The notes beneath the pieces are model-generated. The model saw only the letters and a list, made by a program, of their open reading frames with translations, searched no databases and had not been told where the DNA came from. From Zavarzinia compransoris (lineage in GTDB: Bacteria > Pseudomonadota > Alphaproteobacteria > Zavarziniales > Zavarziniaceae), in assembly GCF_003173055.1 (NCBI RefSeq), contig NZ_QGLF01000004.1:248001-312000 (forward strand): a stretch of 64,000 nucleotides of DNA, written 5' to 3'. The stretch's first letter is position 1. Every line of letters starts with the position of its first letter. The position numbers were made by a program, and so were the translations under genes. Shown here in pieces: positions 1-9,064 of this stretch.

Positions 1-644
1 CCGGCGGCGCGGGCCCGGGCGACGGCGCGGTGGGGCAGGGCGCGGATGTCGTAGGCGACGAAATGCGGCCGGGTCAGGCGGTTGAACAGCATGTGGGTCA
101 GGAACCATTTCTGCCATTGGGGCAGCGGCTCCTCGTCGTCCATGCGGTAATCCATCGAGATCTGGCCGCGCAGCACCTGGGGCCGGTGGCGCCGGAACCA
201 GCCGACGCAGCGGGGATCGAAGGACTGGATGGCGAAACGCCCGCGGTAGTGGTCGAGCAGGGCGGCGGTCGCGGCTTCCAGCGGGCCGGACTGGCCGCGC
301 GCCGCCTTCACCTCGATCAGCAGCGGCACCCGGCCGCCCACGAGCTTCAGCACGTCGGCCAGGGTCGGGATGGTCTCGCCGGTGCCGGCCAGTTGCAGGC
401 CGCGCAGGTCGCCGGAACGCCAGCTGTCCACCCGGCCGCGTTCCGGGGTCATGCGGTCCAGGGTGTCGTCGTGGAACACCATGGGCACGCCGTCGGCGGC
501 GACCTGGATGTCCATCTCCATGGCATAGCCGGCGTCGGCGGCGGCGGCAAAGGCGGCACGGCTGTTCTCGGGCACGCCCGCCGCCTTGTCGTGCAGGCCG
601 CGGTGGGCGACGGGAAGCGAATGCAGCCAGTCGGCGGAGGTCAT
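1..644 (-). CDS. Glycerophosphodiester phosphodiesterase family protein (3' end cut by window)
   Basis: Partial gene; 214 N-terminal residues are present and the C-terminus lies left of the window. The GDPD family hydrolyses glycerophosphodiesters to glycerol 3-phosphate and an alcohol. Family landmarks are visible: HRG at residues 14-16, an E-x-D metal pair in YAMEMDIQV, and VFHDDTLDR with the general-acid His and Asp region. No signal peptide is seen, so it is probably cytoplasmic. Its ATG overlaps the stop of the upstream membrane-protein gene by ATGA, so the two are translationally coupled. Confidence 0.9.
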   Translation of the reverse strand, partial: MTSADWLHSLPVAHRGLHDKAAGVPENSRAAFAAAADAGYAMEMDIQVAADGVPMVFHDDTLDRMTPERGRVDSWRSGDLRGLQLAGTGETIPTLADVLKLVGGRVPLLIEVKAARGQSGPLEAATAALLDHYRGRFAIQSFDPRCVGWFRRHRPQVLRGQISMDYRMDDEEPLPQWQKWFLTHMLFNRLTRPHFVAYDIRALPHRAVARARAA

Positions 645-940
645 GGGGCGATCTCGTCTTCCTCGGCAAGGACGGAGCCTTGCGCATAGCGATAGAGGTA
701 ATAGGCGATGGCGCCCGCCTGCACCGGCAGGCCCAGGATCGTCGGGCTGAGCAGCAGCCCGGCGAGGAAGGCAAGGCCCGCAGCCGCCACCGTCCGCCGG
801 ATCAGGGCGCGGTGGCGGTCGCCGGCCTCCAGCCGGCCGGCCAGCCGGAACGAGACCAGGGCGCCGAGGCCGAAGGTCGCGATCGCCGCCAGCATCCAGC
901 GATAGGCGGCGAGACGGGGCGCGGCGCCCCTCGGCCACAT
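641..940 (-). CDS. Small two- to three-helix membrane protein, function unknown
   Basis: 99 residues. One hydrophobic segment lies near residues 15-35 and a longer one near 52-85, so the product should be an inner-membrane protein with a short acidic tail (EEDEIAP). I do not recognise a named family. The gene sits between ridA (its ATG overlaps the ridA stop by one base) and the GDPD gene (ATGA overlap), so all three are co-translated as one operon. Confidence 0.75.
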   Translation of the reverse strand: MWPRGAAPRLAAYRWMLAAIATFGLGALVSFRLAGRLEAGDRHRALIRRTVAAAGLAFLAGLLLSPTILGLPVQAGAIAYYLYRYAQGSVLAEEDEIAP

Positions 941-1404
941 CAGGCGATCTCGAAGATCGCCTCGACCTCGACCGCGGCGCCGAGCGGCAGGGCATTGGTC
1001 CCGACCGCCGAGCGGGCGTGCCGCCCGGCATCGCCGAAGACCTCGACGAAAAGGTCGGAGGCGCCGTTCACCACCTTCGGCTGGTCGGCGAAATCGGCGG
1101 TGCAGGCGACGAAGGCGACCAGTTTCACCACCCGGCGGATCCGCGTCAGGTCGCCGTCCAGGGCCAGTTTCGCCTGGGCGATCAGGTTGATGGCGGACAG
1201 GCGGGCGGCGGCGGCACCGGCCGCCACCTCCACCGTCTCGCCCAGGCGGCCCTTGACCAGACCGTCCGCCCCGATCGGCAATTGCCCGGAAATGAACAGA
1301 AGATCGCCGGTGACGACGAAGGGCACGTAATTGGCCACCGGCGCGGCCGGCACCGGCAGGGTGATGCCGAGGGCGGCCAGTTTCGCTTCGATCGGATTGC
1401 TCAT
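940..1404 (-). CDS. RidA/YjgF-family enamine/imine deaminase
   Basis: 154 residues starting MSNPIEAKLAAL. RidA proteins hydrolyse reactive enamine/imine intermediates released by PLP enzymes. The sequence shows the typical ISGQLP loop near residue 38, NLIAQAKLAL in the middle helix and the closing ARSAVGTNALPLGAAVEVEA segment. This belongs to the longer RidA subfamily (about 150 residues, YjgF/chorismate-mutase-like) rather than the 128-residue archetype. The gene begins 26 bases after the end of aguA and is followed without a gap by a membrane-protein gene. Confidence 0.9.
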   Translation of the reverse strand: MSNPIEAKLAALGITLPVPAAPVANYVPFVVTGDLLFISGQLPIGADGLVKGRLGETVEVAAGAAAARLSAINLIAQAKLALDGDLTRIRRVVKLVAFVACTADFADQPKVVNGASDLFVEVFGDAGRHARSAVGTNALPLGAAVEVEAIFEIA

Positions 1405-1429
1405 CTCGTTGGTCCTTGGAATCTCGATA

Positions 1430-2533
1430 TCAGGCCGGGCGGCCGATCGGCTGCTGCTGGGTGATGCAATGGATATTGCCGCCGCCGAGCAGGATCTCGC
1501 GCCCGGGCACGGCGATGACCCGGCGGTCCGGGAACAGGCGGGCGACGATCTCGCGCGCCTCGTCGTCGGTGCGGGGGTCGAGCAGGGGCATGACCACGAT
1601 GCCGTTGCCGATATAGAAATTGACATAGGACCCGGCCAGCCGGTGGCCGGCGCCGCGCACCAGGGCGCCGTCATCGTCGAGACCGCCGAAATCGAGGCCG
1701 GCGGCCTCGTCCGCGCTGGCGAACAGGGGGCCGGGCGAGGGCAGTTTCACCACCTCGAACGGGCGGCCGCGGGCATCCTTCGCCGTGCTCAGGCGCTCGA
1801 AGGCATCCTTCGAGATCGCGTGCTGCGGGTCGGCCGTATCGTCGGTCCAGGTCAGGGCGATCACGCCCGGCTTCACGAAACAGGCGAGATTGTCGATATG
1901 GCCGTCGGTCTCGTCCTGATGGACGCCGGGGCCGAGCCAGACCACGGTCTCGACGTTCAGGTAATCCTTCAGATATCCCTCGATCTCGCCGCGCGACAGG
2001 TGCGGGTTGCGGTTCGGGTTCAGCAGGCATTCCTCGGTGGTCAGCACCGTGCCCTCGCCGTCGACATGGATCGAGCCGCCCTCGAGGACCAGGGGCGCGC
2101 GGTAGCGCGGCACCCGTTCCACCTCCAGGATCTTGGCGGCGATCAATTCGTCCTGGTCGTGGGGGTAATAGAGGCCGCCCCAGGCGTTGAAGCCCCAGTC
2201 GATGCCGCGCAGCCGGCCCTTGCCGTCGCTGACGAAGCTCGGGCCGATGTCGCGGCACCAGGAATCATTGCTGGTCGCCTCGATCACCCGGATGTGGCGG
2301 GGCAATTGGCGCCGGGCGTTCACGAACTGCCGGCCCGAGGCAAGCACGGTCACCGGCTCGCCCTCGGCGATGGCGGCGGCGACGGCGGCGAAGGCGGCCT
2401 GGGCCGGGCGGGCGCCGTCGCGCCAATTGTCGGGCCGTTCCGGCCACACCATCCAGCAGCCCTGGTGCGGCTCGAATTCTCCCGGCATGCGGAAGCCGTC
2501 GGCGCGCGGGGTGGAGGAAATCGTGTCGGCCAT
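1430..2533 (-). CDS. aguA: Agmatine deiminase
   Basis: 367 residues. Converts agmatine to N-carbamoylputrescine plus ammonia. Guanidino-group modifying enzyme landmarks are clear: [14 protein letters not shown] at the start, DSWCRDIGP substrate Asp/Arg region, [19 protein letters not shown] with the catalytic His and Asp, and the nucleophile Cys in GGGNIHC at about residue 356. The start ATG at 2533 is preceded by GGGAGACAT. It lies divergently from aguB with one small gene between them; together the pair makes putrescine from agmatine. Confidence 0.95.
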   Translation of the reverse strand: MADTISSTPRADGFRMPGEFEPHQGCWMVWPERPDNWRDGARPAQAAFAAVAAAIAEGEPVTVLASGRQFVNARRQLPRHIRVIEATSNDSWCRDIGPSFVSDGKGRLRGIDWGFNAWGGLYYPHDQDELIAAKILEVERVPRYRAPLVLEGGSIHVDGEGTVLTTEECLLNPNRNPHLSRGEIEGYLKDYLNVETVVWLGPGVHQDETDGHIDNLACFVKPGVIALTWTDDTADPQHAISKDAFERLSTAKDARGRPFEVVKLPSPGPLFASADEAAGLDFGGLDDDGALVRGAGHRLAGSYVNFYIGNGIVVMPLLDPRTDDEAREIVARLFPDRRVIAVPGREILLGGGNIHCITQQQPIGRPA

Positions 2534-2659
2534 CAATGTCTCCCTGAAACCGCGTCCATGTTGCCGCCATCCCCCCTTGGCGGGCAAGCCGCCTCGGCCA
2601 GTGGATCGATCGAAACGGATGGGTTCCATCCGTCGCGGCTCAACCACTAGGATAGGGAC

Positions 2660-2866
2660 ATGCGCCGGTTCCTGCCCTTTGTCCTTGCCTTTTTCGCGGC
2701 CTCGCCCGCGGCGGCCTTCGACTGCGCGGAGGCCAGGCGCTGCAAGGATTTCACCACCTGCAAGGCGGCGGAAGCCTATTTCGCCCGCTGCCCCCGGCCG
2801 GAACTGGACCGGGACGGCGACGGTCATCCTTGTGAAACGCTGTGCCGCTTCAACTCGCGGCGCTGA
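2660..2866 (+). CDS. Secreted Excalibur-type calcium-binding small protein
   Basis: 68 residues. Residues 1-19 form a signal peptide ending in AAA. The mature part has six cysteines (counted after the signal) and ends in [13 protein letters not shown], the D-x-D-x-D-G-x-x-C-E signature of the Excalibur domain, preceded by the [14 protein letters not shown] helix typical of that domain. Known Excalibur proteins are extracytoplasmic and are often attached to nucleases; here the domain stands alone. It precedes aguB by 36 bases on the same strand, though a functional link to polyamine synthesis is not evident. Confidence 0.8.
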   Translation: MRRFLPFVLAFFAASPAAAFDCAEARRCKDFTTCKAAEAYFARCPRPELDRDGDGHPCETLCRFNSRR

Positions 2867-2902
2867 TCGGGCAGACTGCGGCCGCAACGACGGGAGTGCG
2901 AC

Positions 2903-3796
2903 ATGCGGAACGTTACCGTGGCGGCGACGCAGATGGCCTGCGACTGGGATATCGAGAACAATATCGCCCGGGCCGAGGCGCTGGTGCGCCGGGCGGCCGG
3001 GCAGGGGGCCCAGATCATCCTGATCCAGGAATTGTTCCAGACCCCCTATTTCTGCCAGGACCAGATCCACGATTTCTTCGACCTGGCCAAACCCTATGAC
3101 GACAATCCGCTGATCGCCCATTTCGCAGCCCTGGCCGCCGAACTGGGCGTCGTCCTGCCGATCTCCTATTTCGAGCGGGCGGGCCAGGCGTTCTTCAATT
3201 CGATCGCCATCGCGGATGCGGACGGCAGCGTCCTCGGCAACTACCGCAAGAGCCATATTCCGGACGGCCCGGGCTATACCGAGAAATTCTATTTCTCGCC
3301 GGGGGATACGGGGTTCCGGGTGTGGGACACGCGCTTCGCCCGGATCGGCGTCGGCATCTGCTGGGACCAATGGTTCCCGGAATGTGCCCGGGCCATGGCC
3401 CTGCTCGGCGCCGAAATCCTGTTCTATCCGACCGCCATCGGCTCCGAACCCCATGACGCGGGCCTCGATTCCGCCGGGCATTGGCAGCGGGTGATGCAGG
3501 GCCATGCCGGCGCCAATCTCACCCCGCTCGTCGCCTCGAACCGCATCGGCACCGAGCCGGGGCGGCGCGGCACCAGCATCACCTTCTACGGCTCCTCCTT
3601 CATCGCCGGGCCGACCGGCGAGAAGGTCGCCGAGGCCGACCGACTGACCGAGGACGTGCTGACCGCGCGTTTCGATCTCGATGCGGTCGCCCATCTGCGC
3701 CGGTCCTGGGGCGTGTTCCGCGACCGGCGGCCGGAACTCTACGATCCGCTGCTCTCGCTGGACGGGGAGACGCCGCACGCCGCCAGCGGCTATTGA
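2903..3796 (+). CDS. aguB: N-carbamoylputrescine amidase
   Basis: 297 residues, nitrilase superfamily. Hydrolyses N-carbamoylputrescine to putrescine, CO2 and ammonia, completing the agmatine route with aguA. The Glu-Lys-Cys triad is visible: E43 in [11 protein letters not shown]116 in [19 protein letters not shown] and C153 in [10 protein letters not shown]. The PYFCQ and [11 protein letters not shown] segments are those that separate AguB from other nitrilases. Length is normal for the family. The ATG follows GGGAGTGCGAC. Confidence 0.95.
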   Translation: MRNVTVAATQMACDWDIENNIARAEALVRRAAGQGAQIILIQELFQTPYFCQDQIHDFFDLAKPYDDNPLIAHFAALAAELGVVLPISYFERAGQAFFNSIAIADADGSVLGNYRKSHIPDGPGYTEKFYFSPGDTGFRVWDTRFARIGVGICWDQWFPECARAMALLGAEILFYPTAIGSEPHDAGLDSAGHWQRVMQGHAGANLTPLVASNRIGTEPGRRGTSITFYGSSFIAGPTGEKVAEADRLTEDVLTARFDLDAVAHLRRSWGVFRDRRPELYDPLLSLDGETPHAASGY

Positions 3797-3875
3797 ACGC
3801 GGGCGGGGGCGGCGTTTACCAGTTCTTCAGGTTGTGGGTCGAGACTGCCATGGCCCGATTCAGAAGGTGAGACTC

Positions 3876-4205
3876 ATGAGCGAAACCGAAGCCCTCAACC
3901 CCGCCGAAGAGAAAGCCTTCCCCTTCCTCCAGCAGGCGGTGCTCCTGGATCAGGCACGTGCGGCGCTGGCGACGCTGGACAAGGCGCTCGCCCTCAATGC
4001 CGACCTCTGGCTGAAGCTGAGCGGCGAGGCGGCGGCCAGCGGCCTGCCGGCGGAAACCGTCGATTTCGTCAACCGTACCGCGACCTTCACCGCCAAGGCG
4101 GCGGCATCCCTGAAGGCCGAGGTGAACGACGAGGTGATCAGCAAGCTGATCGCCCTCAACTTCAACATGTCGGAACGCATCCTCGAAAGCAGCAAGGAAG
4201 CCTGA
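3876..4205 (+). CDS. FlaF-like small protein beside the flagellin-like gene
   Basis: 109 residues, all helical in appearance. It is not annotated by any motif I know outright, but it follows the FlaF pattern of this same window: ALALNADLWLKL here against AVRRNWRLWTIF in FlaF, then LPAET against LPTEL, a central F, and KLIALNFNMSERIL against KLDILIRINREIAAGL. FlaF in alphaproteobacteria binds flagellin and is needed for filament assembly. This gene converges on the flagellin-like gene at 4240. The start at 3876 has AGAAGGTGAG upstream. A flagellin-chaperone role is inference. Confidence 0.6.
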   Translation: MSETEALNPAEEKAFPFLQQAVLLDQARAALATLDKALALNADLWLKLSGEAAASGLPAETVDFVNRTATFTAKAAASLKAEVNDEVISKLIALNFNMSERILESSKEA

Positions 4206-4219
4206 GGATCAGGGTTCGG

Positions 4220-4239
4220 CCCGGCCGCTGTCGGCCGGG
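4220..4239. terminator. Short GC hairpin between two convergent genes
   Basis: CCCGGCCG-CTGT-CGGCCGGG forms an 8-bp perfect stem with a 4-base loop in the 34-base gap between the FlaF-like gene and the flagellin-like gene. There is no T-run on either side, so an intrinsic bidirectional terminator is only a candidate. Confidence 0.45.
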
Positions 4240-5292
4240 TCAGGAACTGGTGAAGGCGCTGCCCATGATGTCGAAGACGCTCTGGTTCTTCGACGAACTC
4301 ACCGGATCGTCGGCGATCATCACCCCGATCACTTCGCGCTGGGCCTGGGCGGCAAAGGCGAGATTGCTCATCGCCATCTGGTAGCGGGTATTGATCGCCT
4401 TCTTTTCGGCCGCCAGCGCATCCGATTCCGAATCATTCAGCGCCGTCGCCTCGTCGCCCAAGGCGCTCAGCCGGCTTTGCAGGATCGAGGTGCCGAGTTC
4501 GGCCTGCAATTGGCCGTTGCTGAGGTCGGCGAAAGCCTTGGTGACCAGGCGGATCGCCGCCCCGACATCGTCGACCGCACGGGTCTGGCCGTCGCCGGTC
4601 AGGCCGCCATAGGTCCAGGCCGAAGTCACGGGCAGGCCGCCGCGGGCGAGATCCGCCGTCCAGCTGTCGGTGCCGTCGGTGAAGGTCAGCGTGTCGTCGC
4701 TGCGCGAGACCAGCGAGAGATCGGCCAAGGCGACGTCGCGCCCGCCCACCCGCAGGGTCTGGTTGTAGAAATTGGTCTCCATCCGCTGGCCGGTGCCCTG
4801 CTCGGTCAGCAGGAATTGCGTGCCGAGCGAGCGCAGCGACAGCGAGACCTGGGTGGCGCCCGCATCGATGAAGCGGGTTTCCTGGCCGCTGGTGCCGGGG
4901 GCGGTATTGCCGATCAGATTGTCGAGGTCGACGCCCCGGCTGCCGATCATGATGTTGATCCGGGTCAGCGCCGTGTCGAAGGCGGAGGCATTGCCGGTCT
5001 TGGCCGCGGCGAAGGCTTCGTTCAGGCGCAGCAGGACTTCCTGCGCCGCGGTGGCGGCGCCCTTGACGGCGAAGACCGCGTCGTCCGCCGTCGTCTTCTG
5101 CGTCGACAGGCGGTCGATATCCTGTTGCAGCGCCGGCAGCTTGGACTGGGTGGTGTATTTCTGCGTGACCTGCTGCAATTCCTTGGCCTGGCGCGTGGCC
5201 ATGCCTTGCTTGATCAGCAGATAGGTCCGGTCCATCGCGTCGGCGACGGCCTGACGCTGATCGGCGGCGGACATGCCCACATAAAAGCTCAT
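4240..5292 (-). CDS. Divergent flagellin-like protein at the end of the filament operon
   Basis: 350 residues. The N-terminal 130 residues are long helices rich in Q, A and L, the centre (about 150-230) is beta-rich, and the C-terminal third is helical again, the two-ended architecture of flagellin and FlgL. The C-terminal stretch LNDSESDALAAEKKAINTRY, then QMAMSNLAFAAQAQREVIGVM, parallels the true flagellin end (LADLNEEGANLVALQTRQQ, then LALKALSFAGQSEQSVLSLF). Its ATG overlaps the stop of the Maf glycosyltransferase gene. It could be a minor flagellin, a junction protein or a distant FlgL; which of these cannot be settled by eye. Confidence 0.6.
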   Translation of the reverse strand: MSFYVGMSAADQRQAVADAMDRTYLLIKQGMATRQAKELQQVTQKYTTQSKLPALQQDIDRLSTQKTTADDAVFAVKGAATAAQEVLLRLNEAFAAAKTGNASAFDTALTRINIMIGSRGVDLDNLIGNTAPGTSGQETRFIDAGATQVSLSLRSLGTQFLLTEQGTGQRMETNFYNQTLRVGGRDVALADLSLVSRSDDTLTFTDGTDSWTADLARGGLPVTSAWTYGGLTGDGQTRAVDDVGAAIRLVTKAFADLSNGQLQAELGTSILQSRLSALGDEATALNDSESDALAAEKKAINTRYQMAMSNLAFAAQAQREVIGVMIADDPVSSSKNQSVFDIMGSAFTSS

Positions 5293-7232
5293 GCCTCGAT
5301 CCCCGCAACGGTGCCGGGTGGAAGGGCTGCGGGAAGCGCCGCTTCGATCCGGTCGTCCAGATGCGACAGCAGGTCGAAGGTGCCGTCGCGCATGGTGAGA
5401 ACGATCTCGCGGTATTCCTGCAGGAATATTGTCACCAGTTTGGCACGTTTTTCCGGCGCGGTCACGCGGTGCGCGAAATACATGCCGATTTTCGGCAGCG
5501 AGCGGATCGAGCCGATGGCGATGCTGTGGGTTTCGGCATAGCGGCCGGCGAGGTCGCCGAGGAAGGGGCTGAGCCGGTTCCAGAAGCCGACCAGGTCGTC
5601 GCCCTCGGCGATGGCGGCATCGACGATGTCGATAAGGTCGGCGAAGAACAGGCCCGCCTCGTCGCGCAGCCGGCTGCCGCTCCAGGAATCGAGGAATTCG
5701 CCGGCGCGATAGGGCCGGGTCAGGCGCTCGATGTCTTGTTGCAGGCGGGCCCGGTCGGCGACCTTGCCGATGGTGCGGATCGCGGCGGCGACGCGCGGCT
5801 GGGTGCCGCGCAGGCGGGCGCCGTCGGCGGTGTTCAGCACGTTCAGGCGAAAGGCGCTGGCGACGTCGCCGATCATGGAGGCGCAAAGGGCGAAGACCCA
5901 GTTGGCCGAGACGGTGCCGCCGAAATTGCCCGGCAGGATATGGTTGTAGGCCTGCCGCCGGTCGTGGTTGCGGAAGAAATCCTCGGCGTTGTAGATCGTG
6001 TCCTGCGAATGCTTGCGGTCTTCGTTCTTGCTGCCGCAATCGGTGCCGAAGAGCACGAAGTCGGTGAAGCCGAAGCTGGCGGCGACCCGCAGCGCCGTGT
6101 TCACGCAGGTCGGGGCGACGCCGACCATGGCGTGGCGCGGCGGCGCCAGCATCTGGCTGGAACTGACCGAGTCGCGGAAGAAGAAGATCACCTTGTCGAA
6201 CAGGGCGGCGACCTTGGGATCGACGGTGAAGGAGGCGATCAGGGTGATGCCGGCCAGGCCATGCTCGTCGTGCAGGCGCTTCAGCACCTCATAGGTGATA
6301 TGGCCGTTTTCCAGCTCGCAGTGGAAATCGGGGCGGATGCCGTTCCGCAGGCAGATGCGCAGGCTGGTGCCGGCGCTGAACACCGCGCCGTCGGCGGCGA
6401 GGCGCTTGAGGTCGTCCATCGTGCCGTCGATCGAGGGGCCGGAGCCGGTGATGATCGCGGTCTCCTTGCGCGCCAGCTTGGGCTTGCTGTCGGCGAGATG
6501 GAAGTCGTAACGCTGCATGTTGCCGACCGCATTGGTCATCATCAGCAGTTCATCCTCGAAGAACCCCTTCGACAGGAAGATCTGGTCGACGATGGCCTGC
6601 ATCTGGTCCCGCGCCTCGATCAGGACCCAGGACGGGTAATGCATGAAGACATAGGCGCCGTCGATGAACGGCTCGCCCACCAGGGCGATCAGGGCGCGGA
6701 TGTCGCGCAGCAGGTCCGAGGGCGTGGCGCCGATGCTGAAGCGGACGCTGATGCCGCGCGCATCGGCGATGGCCAGGATCTCGTCCCAGTCCTGTTCGTC
6801 GCGGGCATGGGCGATGAATTCGGCCATGGGTTCGCACAGCAGGACATGGCGCGCCTTGGTCGTCTCGAACAGCGGCTTCAGGTGGTGGCCGAGGCCGATT
6901 CCGAGCACGACCAGGAAGGTCCCCTCGTAGTCGGGCTTGCTGTTCAGGGTCGCGATCCCGAGCCCGCCCAGGGCCTCGATCAGGTGAGCGCGCATGCGCG
7001 CCGAGACCGGGCTGCCGATATTGGTGCTGGAAAGATCGGCGGTGAAGAATTGCAGGGGCCGCTCGTTGAAGCGGGCGACCTGTTCGCCGGCGATCTCGCG
7101 GCCGTCGCCGTTGTAGAGCCGGCCGGCGCCGAGGTCGAGGTCGAGCGCCCGGCCGTCGGCATCGCGGACCACCTTGCTGTGGGTGGCGGCGATCCCGGCC
7201 AGGGCGGGGAAGCGCTCGACCAGCGCGCTCAT
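5289..7232 (-). CDS. Motility-associated (Maf) glycosyltransferase, DUF115/MptE-like
   Basis: 647 residues. Maf proteins transfer nonulosonic acids such as pseudaminic or legionaminic acid to flagellin. The core DUF115 segment is unmistakable: TAIITGSGPSIDGTMDDLKR, then SAGTSLRICLRNGIRPDFHC, the VGVAPTCVNTALRVAASFGF segment and VLFGTDCGSK. An N-terminal Maf domain (about 1-200) with NIGSPVSARMRAHL precedes it. It overlaps both neighbours by ATGA (SPINDLY-type gene upstream, flagellin-like gene downstream), so it belongs to one polycistron with flbT and flaF. No nonulosonic-acid synthesis genes are in the window, so the sugar is unknown. Confidence 0.85.
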   Translation of the reverse strand: MSALVERFPALAGIAATHSKVVRDADGRALDLDLGAGRLYNGDGREIAGEQVARFNERPLQFFTADLSSTNIGSPVSARMRAHLIEALGGLGIATLNSKPDYEGTFLVVLGIGLGHHLKPLFETTKARHVLLCEPMAEFIAHARDEQDWDEILAIADARGISVRFSIGATPSDLLRDIRALIALVGEPFIDGAYVFMHYPSWVLIEARDQMQAIVDQIFLSKGFFEDELLMMTNAVGNMQRYDFHLADSKPKLARKETAIITGSGPSIDGTMDDLKRLAADGAVFSAGTSLRICLRNGIRPDFHCELENGHITYEVLKRLHDEHGLAGITLIASFTVDPKVAALFDKVIFFFRDSVSSSQMLAPPRHAMVGVAPTCVNTALRVAASFGFTDFVLFGTDCGSKNEDRKHSQDTIYNAEDFFRNHDRRQAYNHILPGNFGGTVSANWVFALCASMIGDVASAFRLNVLNTADGARLRGTQPRVAAAIRTIGKVADRARLQQDIERLTRPYRAGEFLDSWSGSRLRDEAGLFFADLIDIVDAAIAEGDDLVGFWNRLSPFLGDLAGRYAETHSIAIGSIRSLPKIGMYFAHRVTAPEKRAKLVTIFLQEYREIVLTMRDGTFDLLSHLDDRIEAALPAALPPGTVAGIEA

Positions 7233-9064
7233 GACCGGAACGCCCCGACGAAGGCGGCGGCGAAGGCGGCGGCGTCGAAGGCCGGGGCGGCCGCGGCGGC
7301 GGCGGCGGTCGCGGCGCGGGCGGCGGCCCGGTCGGACAGCAGGGCGACCGCGCTCGCGACGTAATCTTCCGGCGTTTCGGCGATCCGGGCATCAAGGCCG
7401 AGGGCGCTCAGCGCCAGCGCGCCCTGGCGTCGCCAGGGGGCGCGCCCGGCCAGGGCGACGGAAGGCGTCGCCACCGCCGCGGCATTGACGACATCATGGC
7501 CGCCGAGGGCGGCAAAGGGCGCCAGCAGCAGGTCGAGGCCGGCGGCGAAACTGAGGTCGTCGCCGTCGACGATCTCGATGCGATCGACGAAACCGTGCCG
7601 CGTGCAGCGTTCGATCAGGCCGGCGACCGTGTCGGGATGGCTCATTTCCCGGTCGCGCAGCAGCAGGCGGGCATCCGGCACGGCGGCCAGGATGGCGGCA
7701 ACGGCGGCCAGGAAATCCTCGTGCAACTGGCCGGGCCAGAGATCGGCGCCGATCAGCGGCGTCTCGTTGGTGACCGCGACCTGCGGCGCGCGGCCCTCGC
7801 GGACGATCAGGCCGGCCGCCGGCGGGGCGGCGCCCAGGCTGCGGTCCAGGCCGCCGATCCCGGCGGCGAAGGGCAGGTTCAGCCACCCGGCGACGCGCGG
7901 CGCCGGGTGGCGGGCAAGGGTGGCCAGATGCAGGGGGGCGAGCACGCCGCCGGCATCGACCAGCAGGTCCAGCGCCTCGCCCTTGACCGTATGGGCCAGG
8001 GTCTCGCCGTCGAAACCGGCGGCATCGATCAGGGTGCGGACGCGGCCGCGGAACAGGCGGTTGTGCGGTGCGGCCAGGGTGCCGGCGCCGAAGACGACGA
8101 CTTCCGCCCCCTGCTGTTGCAGGCCGGCGGCAAGCAGGGCGACCGCTTCGCTGTCCCGCTCGCCGTCGAGGGCGGTCGCCAGGATGCCGATGCGCGGCTG
8201 GTCGGGCAGGGGGGCGGTCGCGGCCGCGACCAGGGGCCGGGCGGGCAGGCTCGGCTGGGGCGGCAGGCGCGCCCCCTCGGGCGACAGGGCGATGGCGAAG
8301 AGCCCGGCGGCGGCGATTTCGGCGGCGGCGGCGGGGTCGCCGTCGTCCCGCGCTTCGGCCAGGATGCTGCGGGCGGTCTCGAAATCGCCGATGGCGGTGA
8401 GGCAGCGGGCAAGGCGGGCCATATCCCAGGCGTCGGCGGTGCCGTTGGCGGCGAAGCGCGACAGGATGTCGGCGGCGGCGCGCGGCTTTCCGGCCGCCAG
8501 CAGGGCATCGGCCAGGGCGCGCTGGGTCTCGCCGTGGTTCGGGCTGAAGGCGGCCTGGGCGTCGAGAAGGCGCAGCGCCATGGCGGTCTCGCCGTTGCCG
8601 AGGGCGGTCAGGCCGCGCATCAGGAAGGGATGTTCGTCGACGGCGGCGAAGGCGGCGGGGAAATCGGGCCAGGCCGCGGGGCGCAGCCCGGGGATCGCCG
8701 GGGTGAAGCCGTTGGCGACCGCCAGCTTGGCGTAGAAGGTCGCTTCCGGCACTTCGCCGGCCAGGGCGTAGAGAATGGCCAGGCTGTCGGCGATCAGGGC
8801 GCTGTCCGGGGCATGTTCATGGGCCTGCTGCAGGGCGTCGAGGCACAGCACGATCTGGTCGGCGGCGAAGGCGGCATAGGCCATGGCGACCAGGGCCGCG
8901 GTATCGCCCGGCTCGGCCGCCAGCCGCGTCTCGGCCAGGGCGATCAGGCCGTCCCGGTCGCCGGCGTCGGCCAGGGCGGCCGCGCGGCGCAGCAGGGGGG
9001 CGAAGGCCAGGTCGCCGGCCGGGACGGCGGCCGGTGCGGATGAGGTCAGCGTCGTTGCGGTCAT
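7229..9064 (-). CDS. TPR / SPINDLY-type (GT41-like) O-linked glycosyltransferase
   Basis: 611 residues. The N-terminal half (about 20-250) is tetratricopeptide-like (for example AALVAMAYAAFAADQIVLCL). The C-terminal half has the GT41/SPINDLY pattern: RIGILATAL, WLNLPFAAGIGGLDR, DARLLLRDREMSHPDTV, then DLLLAPFAALGGHDVVNAAA and TPSVALAGRAPWRRQGALAL with ETPEDYV near the end. Caulobacter FlbA is a related flagellar TPR/OGT protein. The usual conserved catalytic His of the first GT-B half is not obvious. ATGA overlaps join it to flaF and to the Maf gene. A role in flagellin modification is inferred from position. Confidence 0.75.
   Translation of the reverse strand: MTATTLTSSAPAAVPAGDLAFAPLLRRAAALADAGDRDGLIALAETRLAAEPGDTAALVAMAYAAFAADQIVLCLDALQQAHEHAPDSALIADSLAILYALAGEVPEATFYAKLAVANGFTPAIPGLRPAAWPDFPAAFAAVDEHPFLMRGLTALGNGETAMALRLLDAQAAFSPNHGETQRALADALLAAGKPRAAADILSRFAANGTADAWDMARLARCLTAIGDFETARSILAEARDDGDPAAAAEIAAAGLFAIALSPEGARLPPQPSLPARPLVAAATAPLPDQPRIGILATALDGERDSEAVALLAAGLQQQGAEVVVFGAGTLAAPHNRLFRGRVRTLIDAAGFDGETLAHTVKGEALDLLVDAGGVLAPLHLATLARHPAPRVAGWLNLPFAAGIGGLDRSLGAAPPAAGLIVREGRAPQVAVTNETPLIGADLWPGQLHEDFLAAVAAILAAVPDARLLLRDREMSHPDTVAGLIERCTRHGFVDRIEIVDGDDLSFAAGLDLLLAPFAALGGHDVVNAAAVATPSVALAGRAPWRRQGALALSALGLDARIAETPEDYVASAVALLSDRAAARAATAAAAAAAPAFDAAAFAAAFVGAFRS

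Noticed and set aside
30-3778. Very long open frames on the strand opposite real genes (for example 1331-2650 +, 5361-7364 +, 22476-25649 -, 43550-46180 -)
   Set aside because: They are low-complexity Arg/Gly/Ala-rich translations caused by high GC at third codon positions, and they sit exactly antisense to genes with clear families.
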